64,000 nt of DNA from Phyto melanocephala (lineage: Eukaryota > Arthropoda > Insecta > Diptera > Rhinophoridae): the NCBI GenBank assembly GCA_941918925.1, contig OW799236.1:101200562-101264561 (forward strand), given 5' to 3'. This document shows positions 24,501 to 37,040 of the stretch, piece by piece. The translations under genes and the position numbers were made by a program. Position 1 is the stretch's first letter. Every line of letters begins with the position of its first letter. The notes under the pieces are model-generated. The model ran no database searches and was not told where the DNA came from. It saw nothing but the letters and a program-made list of their open reading frames with translations.

Positions 24501-24961
24501 AAATATTTAAGAGTCAAAACGTGACTTAAAATTTTTTCGATCTCACTCCTTCTTAAAACGAGGTACTTGAAGTAAATGACATTTAAAGAAAAATATTGGT
24601 CTACTCGATACAAAAACATACCTTTAGATGCAGCTGTAAATACAGGGAATTATCACCCTACATACATATAAAGTTTGCTCCTATTATTAACGCTATTTTT
24701 ACTACTTATTTTAATAATATTTTGTCTTAATTCTTAATACTTGAAATTAGTTATTTTGTTTATCTTATTGTGTTTGTGATAAATTTTCTGTTTTTTGTAA
24801 AAAATATCTTTTATTTATACTGATATTTAACCACCAAAAATAGAAAAAAATAAATGATTTTTTATTATATGAATTAAAACTTAATATTTTTAAATAGTTA
24901 TAAACCAATGTTTTCTTCCAAATGGGGTAGATAAAAAAAGATCATATTTATTTTTTTTTAG
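21527..24961. other. AT-rich spacer or intron, no gene seen
   Basis: If the flanking candidate exons are real this is an intron of about 3.4 kb. Contains (AAT)n-like sequence near 22783-22803. No transposon is recognised. Confidence 0.35.
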
Positions 24962-25005
24962 GGAGTACCCAGAGGACATGAGGTCATTGGATGTTCGTAA
25001 CTCAG
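24962..25005 (+). other. Candidate exon 2 of an unidentified gene
   Basis: The segment follows a T-rich tract ending TTTTTTTTTAG and precedes CTCAG|GTGAAA. It is 44 nt, markedly less AT-rich than its surroundings, and in the phase continuing from 21526 reads (R)EYPEDMRSLDVRNS. The last base is the first of a split codon completed at 25140. No known family is recognised. Confidence 0.3.
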
Positions 25006-25139
25006 GTGAAAAATGTAGGCCTAATCAATAATTTTTCTTTTATCTGTTCGCTAATCATTTGAACCAAACTATTAACTATTATTTTGTTTAATCTTTTTTT
25101 AATATTAAATATATATTTTTTTTTATTTTTTTTATATAG

Positions 25140-25183
25140 TCAATGTTGAGTTAAAGGCAAGATTCTACACAATCGCAGCTTAG
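25140..25183 (+). other. Candidate terminal exon of an unidentified gene
   Basis: A long polypyrimidine tract ends TTTTATATAG at 25139. The split codon G+TC gives Val, then NVELKARFYTIAA and TAG at 25181-25183. The intron 25006-25139 would be 134 bp, a normal size for a fly intron. Without a homologue the exon stays speculative. Confidence 0.28.
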
Positions 25184-27372
25184 ACCAATTCAAAAAAACA
25201 CCAAACTATCTTCTTTTATACCTCCTCGTGTTTTTACTGTTACAGGACAGCAAAAAAAATTATAAAGGCGAACCCTAAATAAGACAAACAAGTTTACCGG
25301 GACACTTTTTTCCTGGTAGTGGTATGCTTACCACATAATGATTTTAGTAGAAAAAAAAATTATAATAAATTAATATATTCTAAGATTAAATAAACATGTG
25401 TACTCTTCAAATGCATATATTTGGATTTTGTGTTACCTGTTTTGTTGCTGTCACAGCTCACTTATAAAACATATCGTACACCATCGCGTATACTTAATTG
25501 TGAAATAATGCCAAATACAAACAACGTATACGTTAGAAACACTCAAACCAAAAAACTAAAATCCTATTATGATAATAATTAATTATCTTTTTTGTCAAAG
25601 TTAAAATTATTAAAAAAAATAAAAAATACTATTATTAACAATTTTCTCTCAGTTAAGATATTAATTGAAATAATAGAAAATTCTTTGGTTACTCCCGTAT
25701 ATGGCAAGTATATTTTTTGTAACACCTATTACGCACACATTAAATAATTGATTTTAATAATATATTAAATTGTTTAATAGGAATTTTCTTATTTATGTCC
25801 ACAACTTAGAACCTAAAAAGATGGATTTAGTATTTTTGGAATTTTAAATGTTTAAATATGTTACACCCACACCCACTTGTAGTGGCAGAAAAACCGTGAA
25901 TCACAACTTGTTGTCGTGTCAAACAATTGATAATCTCACAAACATCGCTGACGTGTACTTTGAATAAAGATTTCTATTAATACGCTTAAAACGTTCTATT
26001 GACTCAAGCGGTGAAGCTATTTGGTATAGTTTAGGAGCTGGTGGAGTCATCGGCAAAATCTGACATTGGCCAAGCTGTTAATATTAGTGTATTAGATATT
26101 TAGATATTTAGTTTCAACAGATTGGCAATATTTTTGTGCAAAAAAATCAATAGACGTATTATCTAACGTCGCGGCGGTATTAGTTTTATTGGACACCGTT
26201 AGTGCTCTTTCTTTAAGGATATTAAACAAAAATGTTTTACGTCAATAACCCAAAACAGTTAAGAGCTAAAGGATGAGATATTTTAGCACTTTAACGACAT
26301 TCAACCTCAATTATGTCTCAGTGCCATTGCAAGCATGAAATAAAAAGCACAAGTTATTTTTGTAAGTAGTGGTTTATGTGTATAGCATAAAAAATAAAAC
26401 AAAGTGAGTGTAACCATTTTATTTTTGTTTAAAATATGCTTCTTTGTTTCGCTTTTAGGAATAACATTATTATTATTACTTTTATAATAACAAACAATTA
26501 GTTATATAATATGCATAAATATTTACAAGTAAATCTACAAATGTTTAAAAAAGCTTAATAATCAAAAAATGAACTAAGACCGGAATAAAATGATTTATAA
26601 TAAATTTTAAGCTATATTGAAATTCTCATAAATTTTCTTCTGGAAATTTTGTTTTTGCCTAAAAAATGTTACGTCTTCTTATTGATTATTTTAAATAAAT
26701 CAGAACTTCTATTTTTTTAATTTACTTACGAGTGCAAATAAAAAGCTAAAGATTAAAATGTATAAATTATTTTAAGTTGATGAAACTGTGTCTATAACTT
26801 AATTAAAATTTTATAGGAGAAAACAATTAACCTAAAATTATTAATCAGCAGAAGATATTGTTTATTACTAAATTTAAAAACATAAATGTATATGCAGCTT
26901 GTTATACGTCTATGATTAATGTGTTCGAAATTTTTCATTATTCATATGGGCATGTGTCCTGTATGTGTCTGATGATGTATATTGTATTTTACAATATAAT
27001 TAATGTAAACCACTAAAGCATTATTAACATTAATTAAATTAAATACAAGATACAAATGAAAATAAATTCATGCATTTAAATTACCATTTACACATGTATG
27101 TACTCTTATAAGCATACACACAGATGTGTGTTTGTGTAAATGTTAAAAAGTCAAATATATAAAAACAATAATACAATACAGATATTTGTGAAAACTACTA
27201 CAATAATTGAATAAGAATAAAGGAAATTTAAGCTACGCAAAATTACTTAAATTAACTTATTTATTTTCAACATCGACTTAATGAATCTTAAAGCAGTACA
27301 TAAGCCAATATTTCAAATAGTGTAATTTCTAATATCGGTTATATTGCGTAAGTTTTAAAGTAATTCAAACAT
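25184..27372. other. AT-rich spacer, no gene seen
   Basis: The stretch 25860-26300 is less AT-rich but has no recognisable frame or repeat ends. Confidence 0.35.
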
Positions 27373-27390
27373 AACAAGTAAGAGCACTAT

Positions 27391-27407
27391 ATTCGGCTGT
27401 GCCGAAT
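27391..27407 (-). other. Terminal hairpin of Helentron-like copy 1
   Basis: ATTCGGC-TGT-GCCGAAT forms a perfect 7-bp stem with a 3-nt loop, next to AGTGCTCTTACTTG in minus orientation. Such a hairpin near the 3' end is typical of Helitron/Helentron termini. Confidence 0.75.
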
Positions 27408-27527
27408 CTTTTATACCCACCACCAATTTTGTGTACATTTAAAGCACAATATTTATTATTTTGTTAATCGCTATGGAATAATCTCTTTATAATAAAATAA
27501 ATATCACTTTCTTTGTAGAGGGTGGTT

Positions 27528-28134
27528 AAATTTTAAGGGCCCATGTTGAAGGTGAACTACACCTAATCTTTAAATTTGTTTTCTGCATTTCATTTAACAT
27601 TTCTCAATCTCAAACTTATTCAATTTGAACCGCGGAAAGATACGCAAATGAGCAACGCTTTAAAGTTATTCAGGTTTTTTATAAAAATGGGCGTTCAAGT
27701 CAAAATGCATTTTGTGCACTTCGTAATTCTTTTGATAAAAATAATCGTTCAAATTCGTCCACAATCGGGAGAATTGTAAAAAATATTTAAATTTCTGCAA
27801 AATAGGTCTGTATAAAATGTTAGAAAATCTGTGAATGCCTTCTTAGTTCGTTGAATGGAAACCACTGCTGGTTTTTGCGATAGTGTGGCAAAATAGCAGT
27901 CAACCTCGCCTCATCATCATGCGCAACAATTGAGCATCAACATTGTCATTGAAAATTTGGACCATCAGATAGAGGAGTGGCGCCAAGGATGGGAGGGCCA
28001 ATTGGCCGATATTTTGTTAAATACATAATTGAACCATACAAATATTATCATTACAAAAAGAAATACTAATAATATCCTAAATAATTTGTGTTTTATTTAA
28101 ATTCAACATCGGTCCTTAAAATTTAACCACCCTT
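27528..28134 (+). mobile_element. Nested mariner, internally deleted (copy 1)
   Basis: The ends are GAGGGTGGTTAAATTTTAAG and the inverse CTTAAAATTTAACCACCCTT, flanked by TA at 27526-27527 and 28135-28136. The + strand keeps an N-terminal helix-turn-helix piece, FYKNGRSSQNAFCALRNSFD (about 27677-27740), then the SVAK...STSPHHHAQQLSIN linker (about 27883-27945) fused directly to the C-terminal end NLDHQIEEWRQGWEGQLADI. The catalytic middle is deleted. It sits in the Helentron-like element at the same point as the copy at 45506-46108. Confidence 0.8.
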
Positions 28135-28149
28135 TATAACTTCGATATG

Positions 28150-29225
28150 CTACTAAAATGCTTTTGTAAATGAAGTCTTTCAATTAAAGTGGGCGTAAAG
28201 TAGGCGTCTCAATAAAGTTTCTGCTAATAAATACAACTTAGATACTTCAATATAGTCCTTTATTTTCCCAACAATATTGTCAATAGAGAAATTACACGAA
28301 TTTAAGATAAACCTTTATATGGGAGGTAGGCGTTAAAGTGGGAGTGTCACCTAAACTTTTTGGGAACACAATTACATTGATTAGAAGGATATACGTAGCA
28401 AATTTGATCATCATACCTCTAATTTTGGCGGTTTTATGAGCTTTTAAAATTCATTAACGGTAGATAACGTGAAAAGTGGGCGTTATAGTAGGCGTTTCAA
28501 AGTTGTTTTTGCTAATGAGTACAACTAAGGTATTTCAATATAGTCCTTTATGAATCCAAAATCATAATTATATGCATTTTGAGTAAAACGTTATATGAGA
28601 GGTGAGCGTAAAAGTGGGCGTGGCAACTTAATTTTCTACCAAAGTAATGACATTGCCTAGGGGGATATACGTAGCAAATTTTATCATCATACTTCTAATT
28701 TTGGCGGTTTTATGAGCTTTTAAATTTCATTAACGGTATATAACGTGAAAAGTGGGCGTTATAGTAGGCGTGTCAAAGTTATTTTTGCGAATGAGTACAA
28801 CTTAGGAGTTTCAATATAGCTCTTTGTTATTCCAAAATCTTTATTAATTGAGAAATTATATGAATTTTAGGTAAAACGTTATATGGGAGGTGGGCGTAAA
28901 CGTGGGCGTGGCACCCTAATTTTCTGGCACAGTAATGACAATGCTTAGGGGGATATATGTAGCAAATTTTATCATCATACCTCTAATTTTGGCGGTTTTA
29001 TGAGCTTTTAAATTTCATTAACGGTAGATGACGTAAAAAGTGGGCGTTATAGTAGGCGTGTCAAAGTTATTTTTGCGAACGAGTACAACTTATGTGTTTC
29101 AATATAGCCCTTTATAATTCCAAAATCTTTATTAATAAAAAAATTATATGAATTTTAAGTAAAACGTTATATGGGAGGTGGGCGTAAAAGTGGGCGTGGC
29201 ACATTAATTTTCCGTTACAAAAAAG
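28150..29225 (-). repeat. Tandem array, about 280-bp units (4 units)
   Basis: Units repeat the blocks GAGGTGGGCGTAAAAGTGGG, TTGGCGGTTTTATGAGCTTT and AAAGTGGGCGTTATAGTAGG. The GAGGT.GGCGT block occurs near 28323, 28599, 28884 and 29174, spacing 276-290 bp. The array is part of the long Helentron-like element; the sister copy has six occurrences. Confidence 0.8.
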
Positions 29226-29657
29226 CGTCTCACTAAAAAGCAAGGTGTGCAAAATTTCAGAGTCCTACATCCAATTTTGTTGCTTTTATGACGTTTTTGT
29301 TTTTAAATATACCGAAAAATACACTGTGCGGTATAAATTTTCGTACATTTTGTAATATAACTCCTCTCCTAATGCATAGATTTAGACAATTTTCGGGGAA
29401 AAACATTACCCTTACCCAGGAAATATATATTCGAAGTTTCATGAGTCTACGTTAAGGGGTTTGGACACAATTCCATTTTATTCGATGTTCGAAGGACACG
29501 GTTTTTTCGACCTACTCTTGCTTTTCGAGCTATAACTCTCTTCCAAATATTCCGATTTAGCCCATTTTCAATACCAAACAAACCTTGTCTATAAGAAAGA
29601 TTCTGGCAAAATTTGAGACCCCTAGCTTTTTCGGTGCGACCTCTATCGTGCTTTCAA

Positions 29658-29687
29658 CAGACGGACAGACGGACAGACGGACGGACA
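29658..29687 (-). repeat. (GTCY)n microsatellite
   Basis: CAGACGGACAGACGGACAGA-type repeats, the microsatellite block of Helentron-like copy 1. It is shorter than the 70-bp tract in the sister copy. Confidence 0.85.
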
Positions 29688-30326
29688 TAGCTAGATCGTC
29701 ATCAAATCAAACCCTGATTCAGAATATATATACTTTATGGGGTCTAAAATGGATATTTCGATGCGTTACAAACGGAATGACAAAATGAATATACCCCCAC
29801 CATTTTTTTGGTGGCGGGTATAAAAATCACATTTGACTACAAATTGATTTTGAAGATAGTCCCATACTTATAAAATTAACTGGGCAAAAATTTTGAACAT
29901 ATCTTTTAGAGTTAAGAATATTTTTTTTTAGATTATGGGATTTAATTATAGGATTATGTCTTTCTATAATTGATTTTTTTACAGCTTTTTTAACTATGTG
30001 ATGAATAAAATATTATTGAACAATCCACTGATTTACGTTAGAAGAAAATTTGCAAATTCAAAACTGGATTGCAGATACATATATAGTCATACTTCCGTTT
30101 AAAAATGATCTATGGACCTATTTAATAAACTAATTAAGTAATGTTTTATCTTAGAATTAACTATATGTGACCTTAAATCAGAAGAAGTAGCCAAAATAAA
30201 GGTATTCTTGGAATCATCTGAAATTCATTTGTAGACTCTATAAGCCTTAAGGATAATATAATGATTAAAATTATTTAAAAAAACCTATTTTACTTAAGTA
30301 ATTAAATGAATGACGCAACATATATA

Positions 30327-31205
30327 AAAGGTTTTCCAATAATAGTGATATGATTAAAAAAAAAACATACTTATTGATAAGAAAATTCAAATGTTTTTTA
30401 TTTCATATAAAGCACAATTAATACAATTAAGTTCTAAATAAAACATTAGTCAAATGGCCTCCACGACTTCTTCTACAGGAACAAACTCAATGAACCCAAT
30501 TTTTAAGAATTTTTTCACTAGATCAAGTCGTATGTCATGAATGGCACGTTAATATTGACTTGTAAAGCTTGAAGAGAGTCTGGTTTATTTCAAAACAAAA
30601 ATGACTTCAAGTAGCTCTACAATAAATAGTTTAACGGTATTGATTTACAATTTCTTGGAGACCATTTACTATCACAATTTCTTGAAATAATCGAATCTTC
30701 AATATGTTTTTGCAATAATTCAATTATGTGATACGTAGCCCAGTTTTGTTGGAACCAAATGATATCAACATCAACATTTTCCAATTTTGGCAGTAAATAG
30801 TTGGTAGTCATCGATCTATATTGCTTTCAATTGACAGCAAGGGTTTTAACAGCTTCATTTTGAAAGAAGTACGAACCAATGATGCCACCTGACAAAAAAC
30901 CACACCAAACTGTCAACTTAAGTGAATGTAATGTTTATTCATGAATGACTTGTAGATTTTCTTCGCACTAGAATTGACAGTTTTGTTGGTTTACTGCACA
31001 ACTCAGATGAAAGTGAGTCTCGATTTATTAGAAAAAGTGCTAGAAAATTCTTTCCTGCAGAAAAAGTAGCGAAGGCCACTGGAATGACATTTTATTTAGA
31101 ACTTAATTGTATCGATTGTACTATATACTAAATAAAACACCTTTGAATTTCCTTAACAATAAGTGTTATTTTTTTACATCATATCACTCGTATTGGAAAA
31201 CCTTT
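30327..31205 (-). mobile_element. Mariner (DD41D-like), near full length but dead
   Basis: The termini AAAGGTTTTCCAATA.TAGTGATATGAT and the inverse are nearly identical over about 26 bp and flanked by TA at 30325-30326 and 31206-31207. The minus strand encodes a transposase from about 31060 down to 30440. The best stretch is IIWFQQNWATYH (about 30740), in which the second catalytic Asp is Asn, and IPLNYLL (about 30625), where the third catalytic Asp is Asn. The next codon is TAG at 30617-30619 where Trp is expected. The downstream frame continues, with frameshifts, to the C-terminal end near 30440. Confidence 0.8.
30617..30811 (-). pseudogene. Mariner transposase pseudogene, catalytic segment
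   Basis: Sixty-four codons are open, starting MTTNYLLPKLENVDVD. The motif WFQQD has become WFQQN and the CDLTPLD motif CKSIPLN, so both the second and third metal-binding Asp residues are lost. TAG replaces the Trp codon of FLWGY. It belongs to the element at 30327-31205. Confidence 0.75.
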
Positions 31206-34200
31206 TATTATCCAGCCCTGGAGCGTAACGTGAATTACAACTGAATTTCTTGAAATATATTTCTTATGTATATTTCTGAATGAACAATTGTGTATATTTC
31301 TGTAAAACAATTCTATTATCTTAAGTGGCTGAAAATTTCATATCTTTTGTTTCTATTTTTTCTTTCTCTTGATATTTTATGACTTTTCCGACTACAAAGA
31401 AATAATGGAAAATAATAAGAAATAACACAATTGCATAATCAAATGTAATGCACATTTTGTTTGGCTTATTTTCCACTTATGCTTTGATAACAACAATTGC
31501 TTTCTTTTCATTTTTGTTTTTTATTTTTCATTGCTGTTGCTTTTGTCATTTTCATATACACAATCGTCATCATCACAAACATCTTATTGTTGCACTGTGC
31601 AAGTGTATGTGAGTAATTTACGTGATTGCATGTTTCTGTTATTTTAAGTTTAAAGAGCCGAAAGTGGCAAGAAGAAATTGTAATTTTTCTTATAAAAAAA
31701 ATTCGTTTTTGAAAAATACAACAAAATAAAAAAGGTACTTGATAGTCACATTTGTACGAACCTTTTTCTTGTTACATCCATTTTCGTGTTGTTGTAGTGT
31801 TTTTGTTTACAATTTTCTTACATTTCGTACTACTTCCTTCTCTTTATTTACTACCAACTAACGGAAGTTGTAACATATTTACACAAAAGGAGGCACTTAG
31901 CTGGTTATTACACACACTAATCCATATGCATCATGGGTTTATTCTAACTCTTTTTTAAAAAAAAAGATTTTATTTTGCCCTACATAAGATTAGGTGGCAC
32001 TTAACGAGGATTTAAGAGAATGAAATTGACATTGTTATGATTCAATTTTGATTATATCGTGTAATAGAAAAACTTTGAACTTTTATATTTCTCTCTTTGT
32101 ATAAGATAAACCACAAAATGGAAGTTCTTAATACATTTGTTAATTAAAATAATATTTTGAGGTTATGTCATCTCTAATACAAAATGAACTTTATTGAAGA
32201 GGTAAGGTTTTGCCATTATTGCTTAAATACAAATATGTTGAAGCCTAACTGAATGCTATTAAAATGAAATATTTTAAAAGTAATCTTTTCTCACATTTTT
32301 TTTTTTTGTATTTTGGTAAAGTATCTTTACAATAGTTTTCGTATTGTCTCATCAGGTCATCTAAAGTTACTAAATTATGTGAATATATAACTAAATAAAT
32401 GAGAATAAAGATATGAAATCTCTATATATGATGATGATTTTACTTGCTGTCTGGCATGTTTTACAGTTCTGTGGAAAAAATATGTCACTAGTAAACTTGA
32501 GATCACTTTTATTATCGTCTTTCATCGGAGGTATCACACTTGTATGTGTTTTAAAGAGAAGTAATAATCATTGCTTTAAATGGCATTCTCTTTTTAATTT
32601 TTGGCCACAAATGCGGCAATATGGTTAATTAGCCGAAAAAAAAGAATTTTCATACACAAAAATATGCTTATATTTTGCACAATAATATATGCAAATTAAA
32701 CAATAACGTCTTACAATAATATCAGTCTCGACTGACCCTTTTTTTCTTAACACAGATGTGGTAATTCATTTATTACAAAAATAAGAAGGTACCGCTGTTA
32801 ATCTTTGTGGGAAAATGTTCACCCATATAAACTTCCTCTATAGCATGTATGGCATATAGTTTCGAAAATACAATTGTCTCTGCATTAAATTCACAAAACT
32901 GTTTGTTTATGAAGAACATGAGGACTACAAAGTCATGTTCTTTACTTGACCAATGATCTACTCTTACTAAAGAATATAAGATACAGACTCCCCACCAATT
33001 AAAATCTCCTATCAAAGTGGCTGGCCACATTTAAAAAAATCTTTTAAGATTTCATTTTATATATAAAATTCAACATGCTTTTCTTGCTACTGTAGTTCTT
33101 ATTGTTATGTAGTGTTGTGTAATCATTTCTGAAGTATGTATACGATACAAGTAGAAAAGTATTCGCATACATGACAAATATTTACAAGCAGTCACACAAT
33201 CGTATATATTTAGTATTACACACTTGAGCCCAACAAACATCATCAATCCAAAAATATGATAAAGCGTAATAAAATCGAATTAAAGCTTATTGAACATGAA
33301 TTGTTGCTTTTATCTAAATAAGGTTTCTTTCTTGTCTTTAGTAGTTTATCTGTCATTTTAAATTTAAATTTGCCGCTAATTTATTTAACATCATATTTTT
33401 TTGTGGAAACAAGATTTTTTTTTGCTTTGATAAGTCGAATATTTTGCCAGCAAAGTGTCATTGAAGGCAAGTTTTGCTTTACTCCTTTAATTAACAAAAA
33501 TGCCTCTGAAGAACTTTAAAGCTTATGGAGAAAGTAGTTTTTTGATCTTCAGGAGGTGGTTATTTTAACATAGAAGACAGTTCCTGTTATTTTGTCTTCT
33601 TGGCTTACAGTGGAATTCGTTAAACCTGCCGCCTTATACTAGTAGAATTGCACTTGTAAAGCTGCAGACTATAAAAAGTCGAAGAACAATACTAAATGTT
33701 TGTTCTTAATTTAACAAAGGAATATATATATAGAATCCTTTTCAATGAACCATCTTGTTCTACATGCCACTTTTGTCCGCTATCAGTCAATGTTATCAGA
33801 ATGAATTATACCAACTTCGATCCGTTTTTAATAATTTGTACCGAGTTCAATAAACTTTATTATCATATAGATTTTTAATTAAGTGTTAATATTGCAAAAT
33901 GTAAAATAACTTTGTTTTTGAATAACTAATATCTGTATGTACTGCTTTATGGTCTGTAAGGATCTAGAATCCAAAGACTCAAATAAATAATAAAAAATTA
34001 CAAATTTCAACAAGGCTAGCCAAATAAGTTTGACAACAGAAAATTTAAAGCATAAAAATTATTGCCAAACTCAAGAATATTTTGTAAATCGATTTGAAGT
34101 TTTACAAGCTGTAATTTCGAAACATTTGTTTGCAGAACTCATCCAAATGCAAGAGAATTTAGTACCATTGGTTTTAAAATCCAGAGACCTTGAAAGCCGA

Positions 34201-35395
34201 ATTTGCATGTACAAAATTCTGCTTAAACATTACAAAAGCAAATCATTTTAGTACTTAATCACTATTAAAAAAATCAAGGTCCAGAGACATTGAAAGATGA
34301 ATTTGCATGCCGAAATTCTGCCCATTTTTGTTTTTAATTATTATTGCAATAATGTAAAGCGTATAACATCTCCAAGTTATAATAGATCATGTGTAAGACC
34401 AAACCAACAACCAAAATCAACCAATGAAGCTACATATTCATGGCGGTAAGTTAATGCTCTGCATTTTGTAGAACCACTGAAGGTCATATCTATTATAAGC
34501 CCAGCAAAAAATACATGAAAAAAATAGTGCATACATGAGTTAAACTTATGATGAAGTGGCTCAATTCAGGATAAACATGCATGATTTTATCATTAACATG
34601 TCACTGGAGAGCAGGGGTTTATATGAATATATTTTAAAAAATTCTTTTATTCTAATAAGTTCATAGAACGCATGCGTAGATGAGAGAAAACTTATGGTTC
34701 ATGAGTTAATAATATTTGTTTACATGAATTGTTTAAAATATTTTGCATGCATTTGCTTGTATTTTAAAGCACAACAATAATGGCCAACTTCTTTGTATTT
34801 GGAGAAGGCATTATTAATAGCTTCTTTTGCACTTATGTATAAGAAGTAATGAAAAATGTTCTTCACATCGAACTAGTGCAAAATGTATTTGCAAAGAGCA
34901 GCTTAAATCTGTCTATACCATCACAGGAAACATACAACGATCATAACTAATGTGTAAGATGGGAACATATTTAATCCATGAAACATCCTGAACTTATCGG
35001 CAGACATAAAGCCGTAATTGTCTATCATAGCAACTCTTGGCAACATATTAAAATATCTGTTTAAAGCTATTTAGAAAAAAATGGTTGAGAATATTTTCCT
35101 CATCCACCTTTCCGCATTTGACTACTATATATATCGATGGATGTTGAACACCATCTCCCAGATATGCTTCACTGTAAAAATGGATATTCTAATCATATTT
35201 AAATCATTGATGGCATTAAAAATTTAATAGTTTATTTTGATGCAGAATACATGTTTTATCAGAAAAATTTTAAAGTTTTACGCCCGATAATAATTGAAGA
35301 TTTATCAAAATGCCTTTTTGAACTCAACCATTACTTATAAGCAAACTTTTTTTGTGTTGATTTTAAATGTGGTAGGATATATTTGTTTTTCAGGA
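31206..35395. other. AT-rich spacer with local duplications, no gene seen
   Basis: A local direct duplication of about 50 bp lies at 34178-34230 and 34270-34325 (CCAGAGAC.TTGAAAG...TTTGCATG). The segment 34612-34790 recurs, diverged, at 58780-58950. The ORFs here show no similarity I recognise. Confidence 0.4.
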
Positions 35396-35436
35396 AAGTA
35401 AGTACATTTGTTTCAAAAGACCTAATTTTATTATAT

Positions 35437-37040
35437 CATCGGCTTAATATGCGAACCTGCTAACTAACTTTCAGCAAATTTTACAGGAGAGAAAAACAAT
35501 TTCTTATATTTCGTAATTGAAGCTTGAAAGCAAACTCAAAAATATAGTTGGTTTGTTTTATAGTATTTGTCATGTATGAGTGCAATCTATAAAAATAAAA
35601 AACAAAGTGGAGTAAGTACTAAACACTGAACCAAAAATAAACTAGATTTAGCAGTTTCTTACAAAAATTTTTCTGTGAGTGGACTTAGCAGTTTTTCTTA
35701 TCCAACCTTTTTACACACTTCATGTCTTAAATTGAGGAAAAACTACATGCTGGTCAACGAGGTGTATCTTTCTCTACCACATAGCACCAAATCTCAATTA
35801 ATCTTAAAAAAACAGCAGACAGTTGTCCAAGGCCTTCGGCCACGGACTGTCCCTGCAGGCTGTGTCAGAGACATGGCCATTAAGTTTAACGTAGAATACG
35901 CCATCCGATAAGACAGAAAATATATATAACAATAAATGATAAATAATATAAACAAATGATTTTTTTTATTTAATAGTTAAATAGAATAAATAGGTTTTTA
36001 TATTAAAATTCAAATTTCTCGCAAAAACCAAGTCAATGGTTGTGTTATCAATAGTTGTGGGAGCATCGTTTCGAATATAATCCAAATTAAATGTATCGCT
36101 CATATATTTCGCCAATCTGGTATTTGAAGTTATATCTGTGTTAAAATCACCACCAATAAGCATACTGACATCTGTATTAACAGGGAAGTCTCTGTTGATT
36201 TGCGTAGTTAAAGGGGAATATTTCATTAATGTACTATACAACATCATTTCCTTGTCTAGTTGAGAAACATTTGGATGAAAATACACAGTACCAATTACAA
36301 GTTTGACCTCGTTATTAATTGAAATTTCTGCTAAGCAGATATCGTCAACGTTGCTATCAATAAGCCTGCGATGTGAGCAATGAATTTGTGTTGAAATCGT
36401 TGATTTCTTGTACTTCGTGTAGGTGCCATTTTGATTAGTAGTTTTTATTTTAATTTACTTAACGTCAACTGTCAACTGCTGTCAATCAGCATCAAGCAGC
36501 ATTTTTATTTTGCTTACTTGGCAGCACTTTCGTTTAACATAAAAATGTATGAATTAATTTTTTCATATATATTTTATAATTATATATCCATATTTAATTC
36601 AAATTCACATTTAACATTTTGTTTCACTTAAATACATAAGTAAATATACGAAATTTAAATATTTCATCAATCAGAACAACAGCCGAAGGTTTGTGTCCAC
36701 ACTGAAACAGCAGCATAGTTTGTGTTCACGCTGCAAACTCAAACACTCAACCAAACACCACACATATGTTTGAGTGTATGTGTTTAAACAATTTTCATTT
36801 GAGAAATTTAAATATTAGGAAGATATCAACCAATATGAAATGTATATCAAACGAAAAATAACATATTCATTTACCTAAAAAAAAAAAATTTTAAAGAAGT
36901 TATCTCGCCGTTTCCTCATAATCAATGAAATAAAGATTACAACAATAACAATCTGACATGACTCCCTATACCATAAAGTAAGACGTATTCTACGCCAAAA
37001 GTGGACTTAGTAGGTTTGCATATTAAGCCGACGATATCTT
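35437..37040 (-). mobile_element. Possible element with inverted ends carrying an endonuclease fragment
   Basis: The sequence ATCGGCTTAATATGCGAACCTG at 35439-35460 is matched in inverse by TAGGTTTGCATATTAAGCCGACGAT at 37011-37035. Between them on the minus strand lies an endonuclease-domain fragment. This fits a non-autonomous or decayed element of about 1.6 kb, perhaps Helentron-related, since autonomous Helentrons carry such a domain. The boundaries and class are inferred. Confidence 0.35.
35966..36385 (-). pseudogene. Endonuclease/exonuclease/phosphatase-domain fragment
   Basis: The minus strand is open from about 36385 to 35966, reading IHCSHRRLIDSNVDDICLAE then VKLVIGTVYFHPN, a gap, then SMLIGGDFNTDIT and TIDLVFARNLNF. 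GTVYFHPN and GGDFN are signature strands of the endonuclease/exonuclease/phosphatase fold, and ...IDLVF near the end fits the next conserved Asp. A first Met in the open frame is at 36286, but the upstream codons are also conserved-looking. The catalytic His near the C-terminus is missing. The domain occurs in non-LTR elements and in Helentron Rep/helicase proteins; which one this came from is uncertain. Confidence 0.6.

Larger units (their letters stand above)
27373..29826 (-). mobile_element. Long Helentron-like element (copy 1) with nested mariner
   Basis: In minus orientation the element opens TTTTTATACCCGCCACC (29826 end), carries (GTCY)n at about 29658-29687, the GGGTGG-rich tandem array, and a nested mariner at 27528-28134. 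It closes with hairpin ATTCGGC-NNN-GCCGAAT (27391-27407) and AGTGCTCTTACTTGTT. It matches the + strand copy at 43476-46255 along its whole length, including both mariner junctions. There is no Rep/helicase coding sequence, so it is non-autonomous. It differs from the shorter DINE-1-like repeats at 7715 and 9872 in its middle but shares terminal hairpin and core motifs. Confidence 0.75.

Noticed and set aside
28150..29225. Regularly spaced repeats as a CRISPR-like array
   Set aside because: Units are about 280 bp, contiguous and inside a eukaryotic transposon; there are no short repeats with unique spacers.
34030..34251. 73-codon ORF as a small host gene
   Set aside because: No initiation context, splice sites or known domain; part of it overlaps a local duplication.
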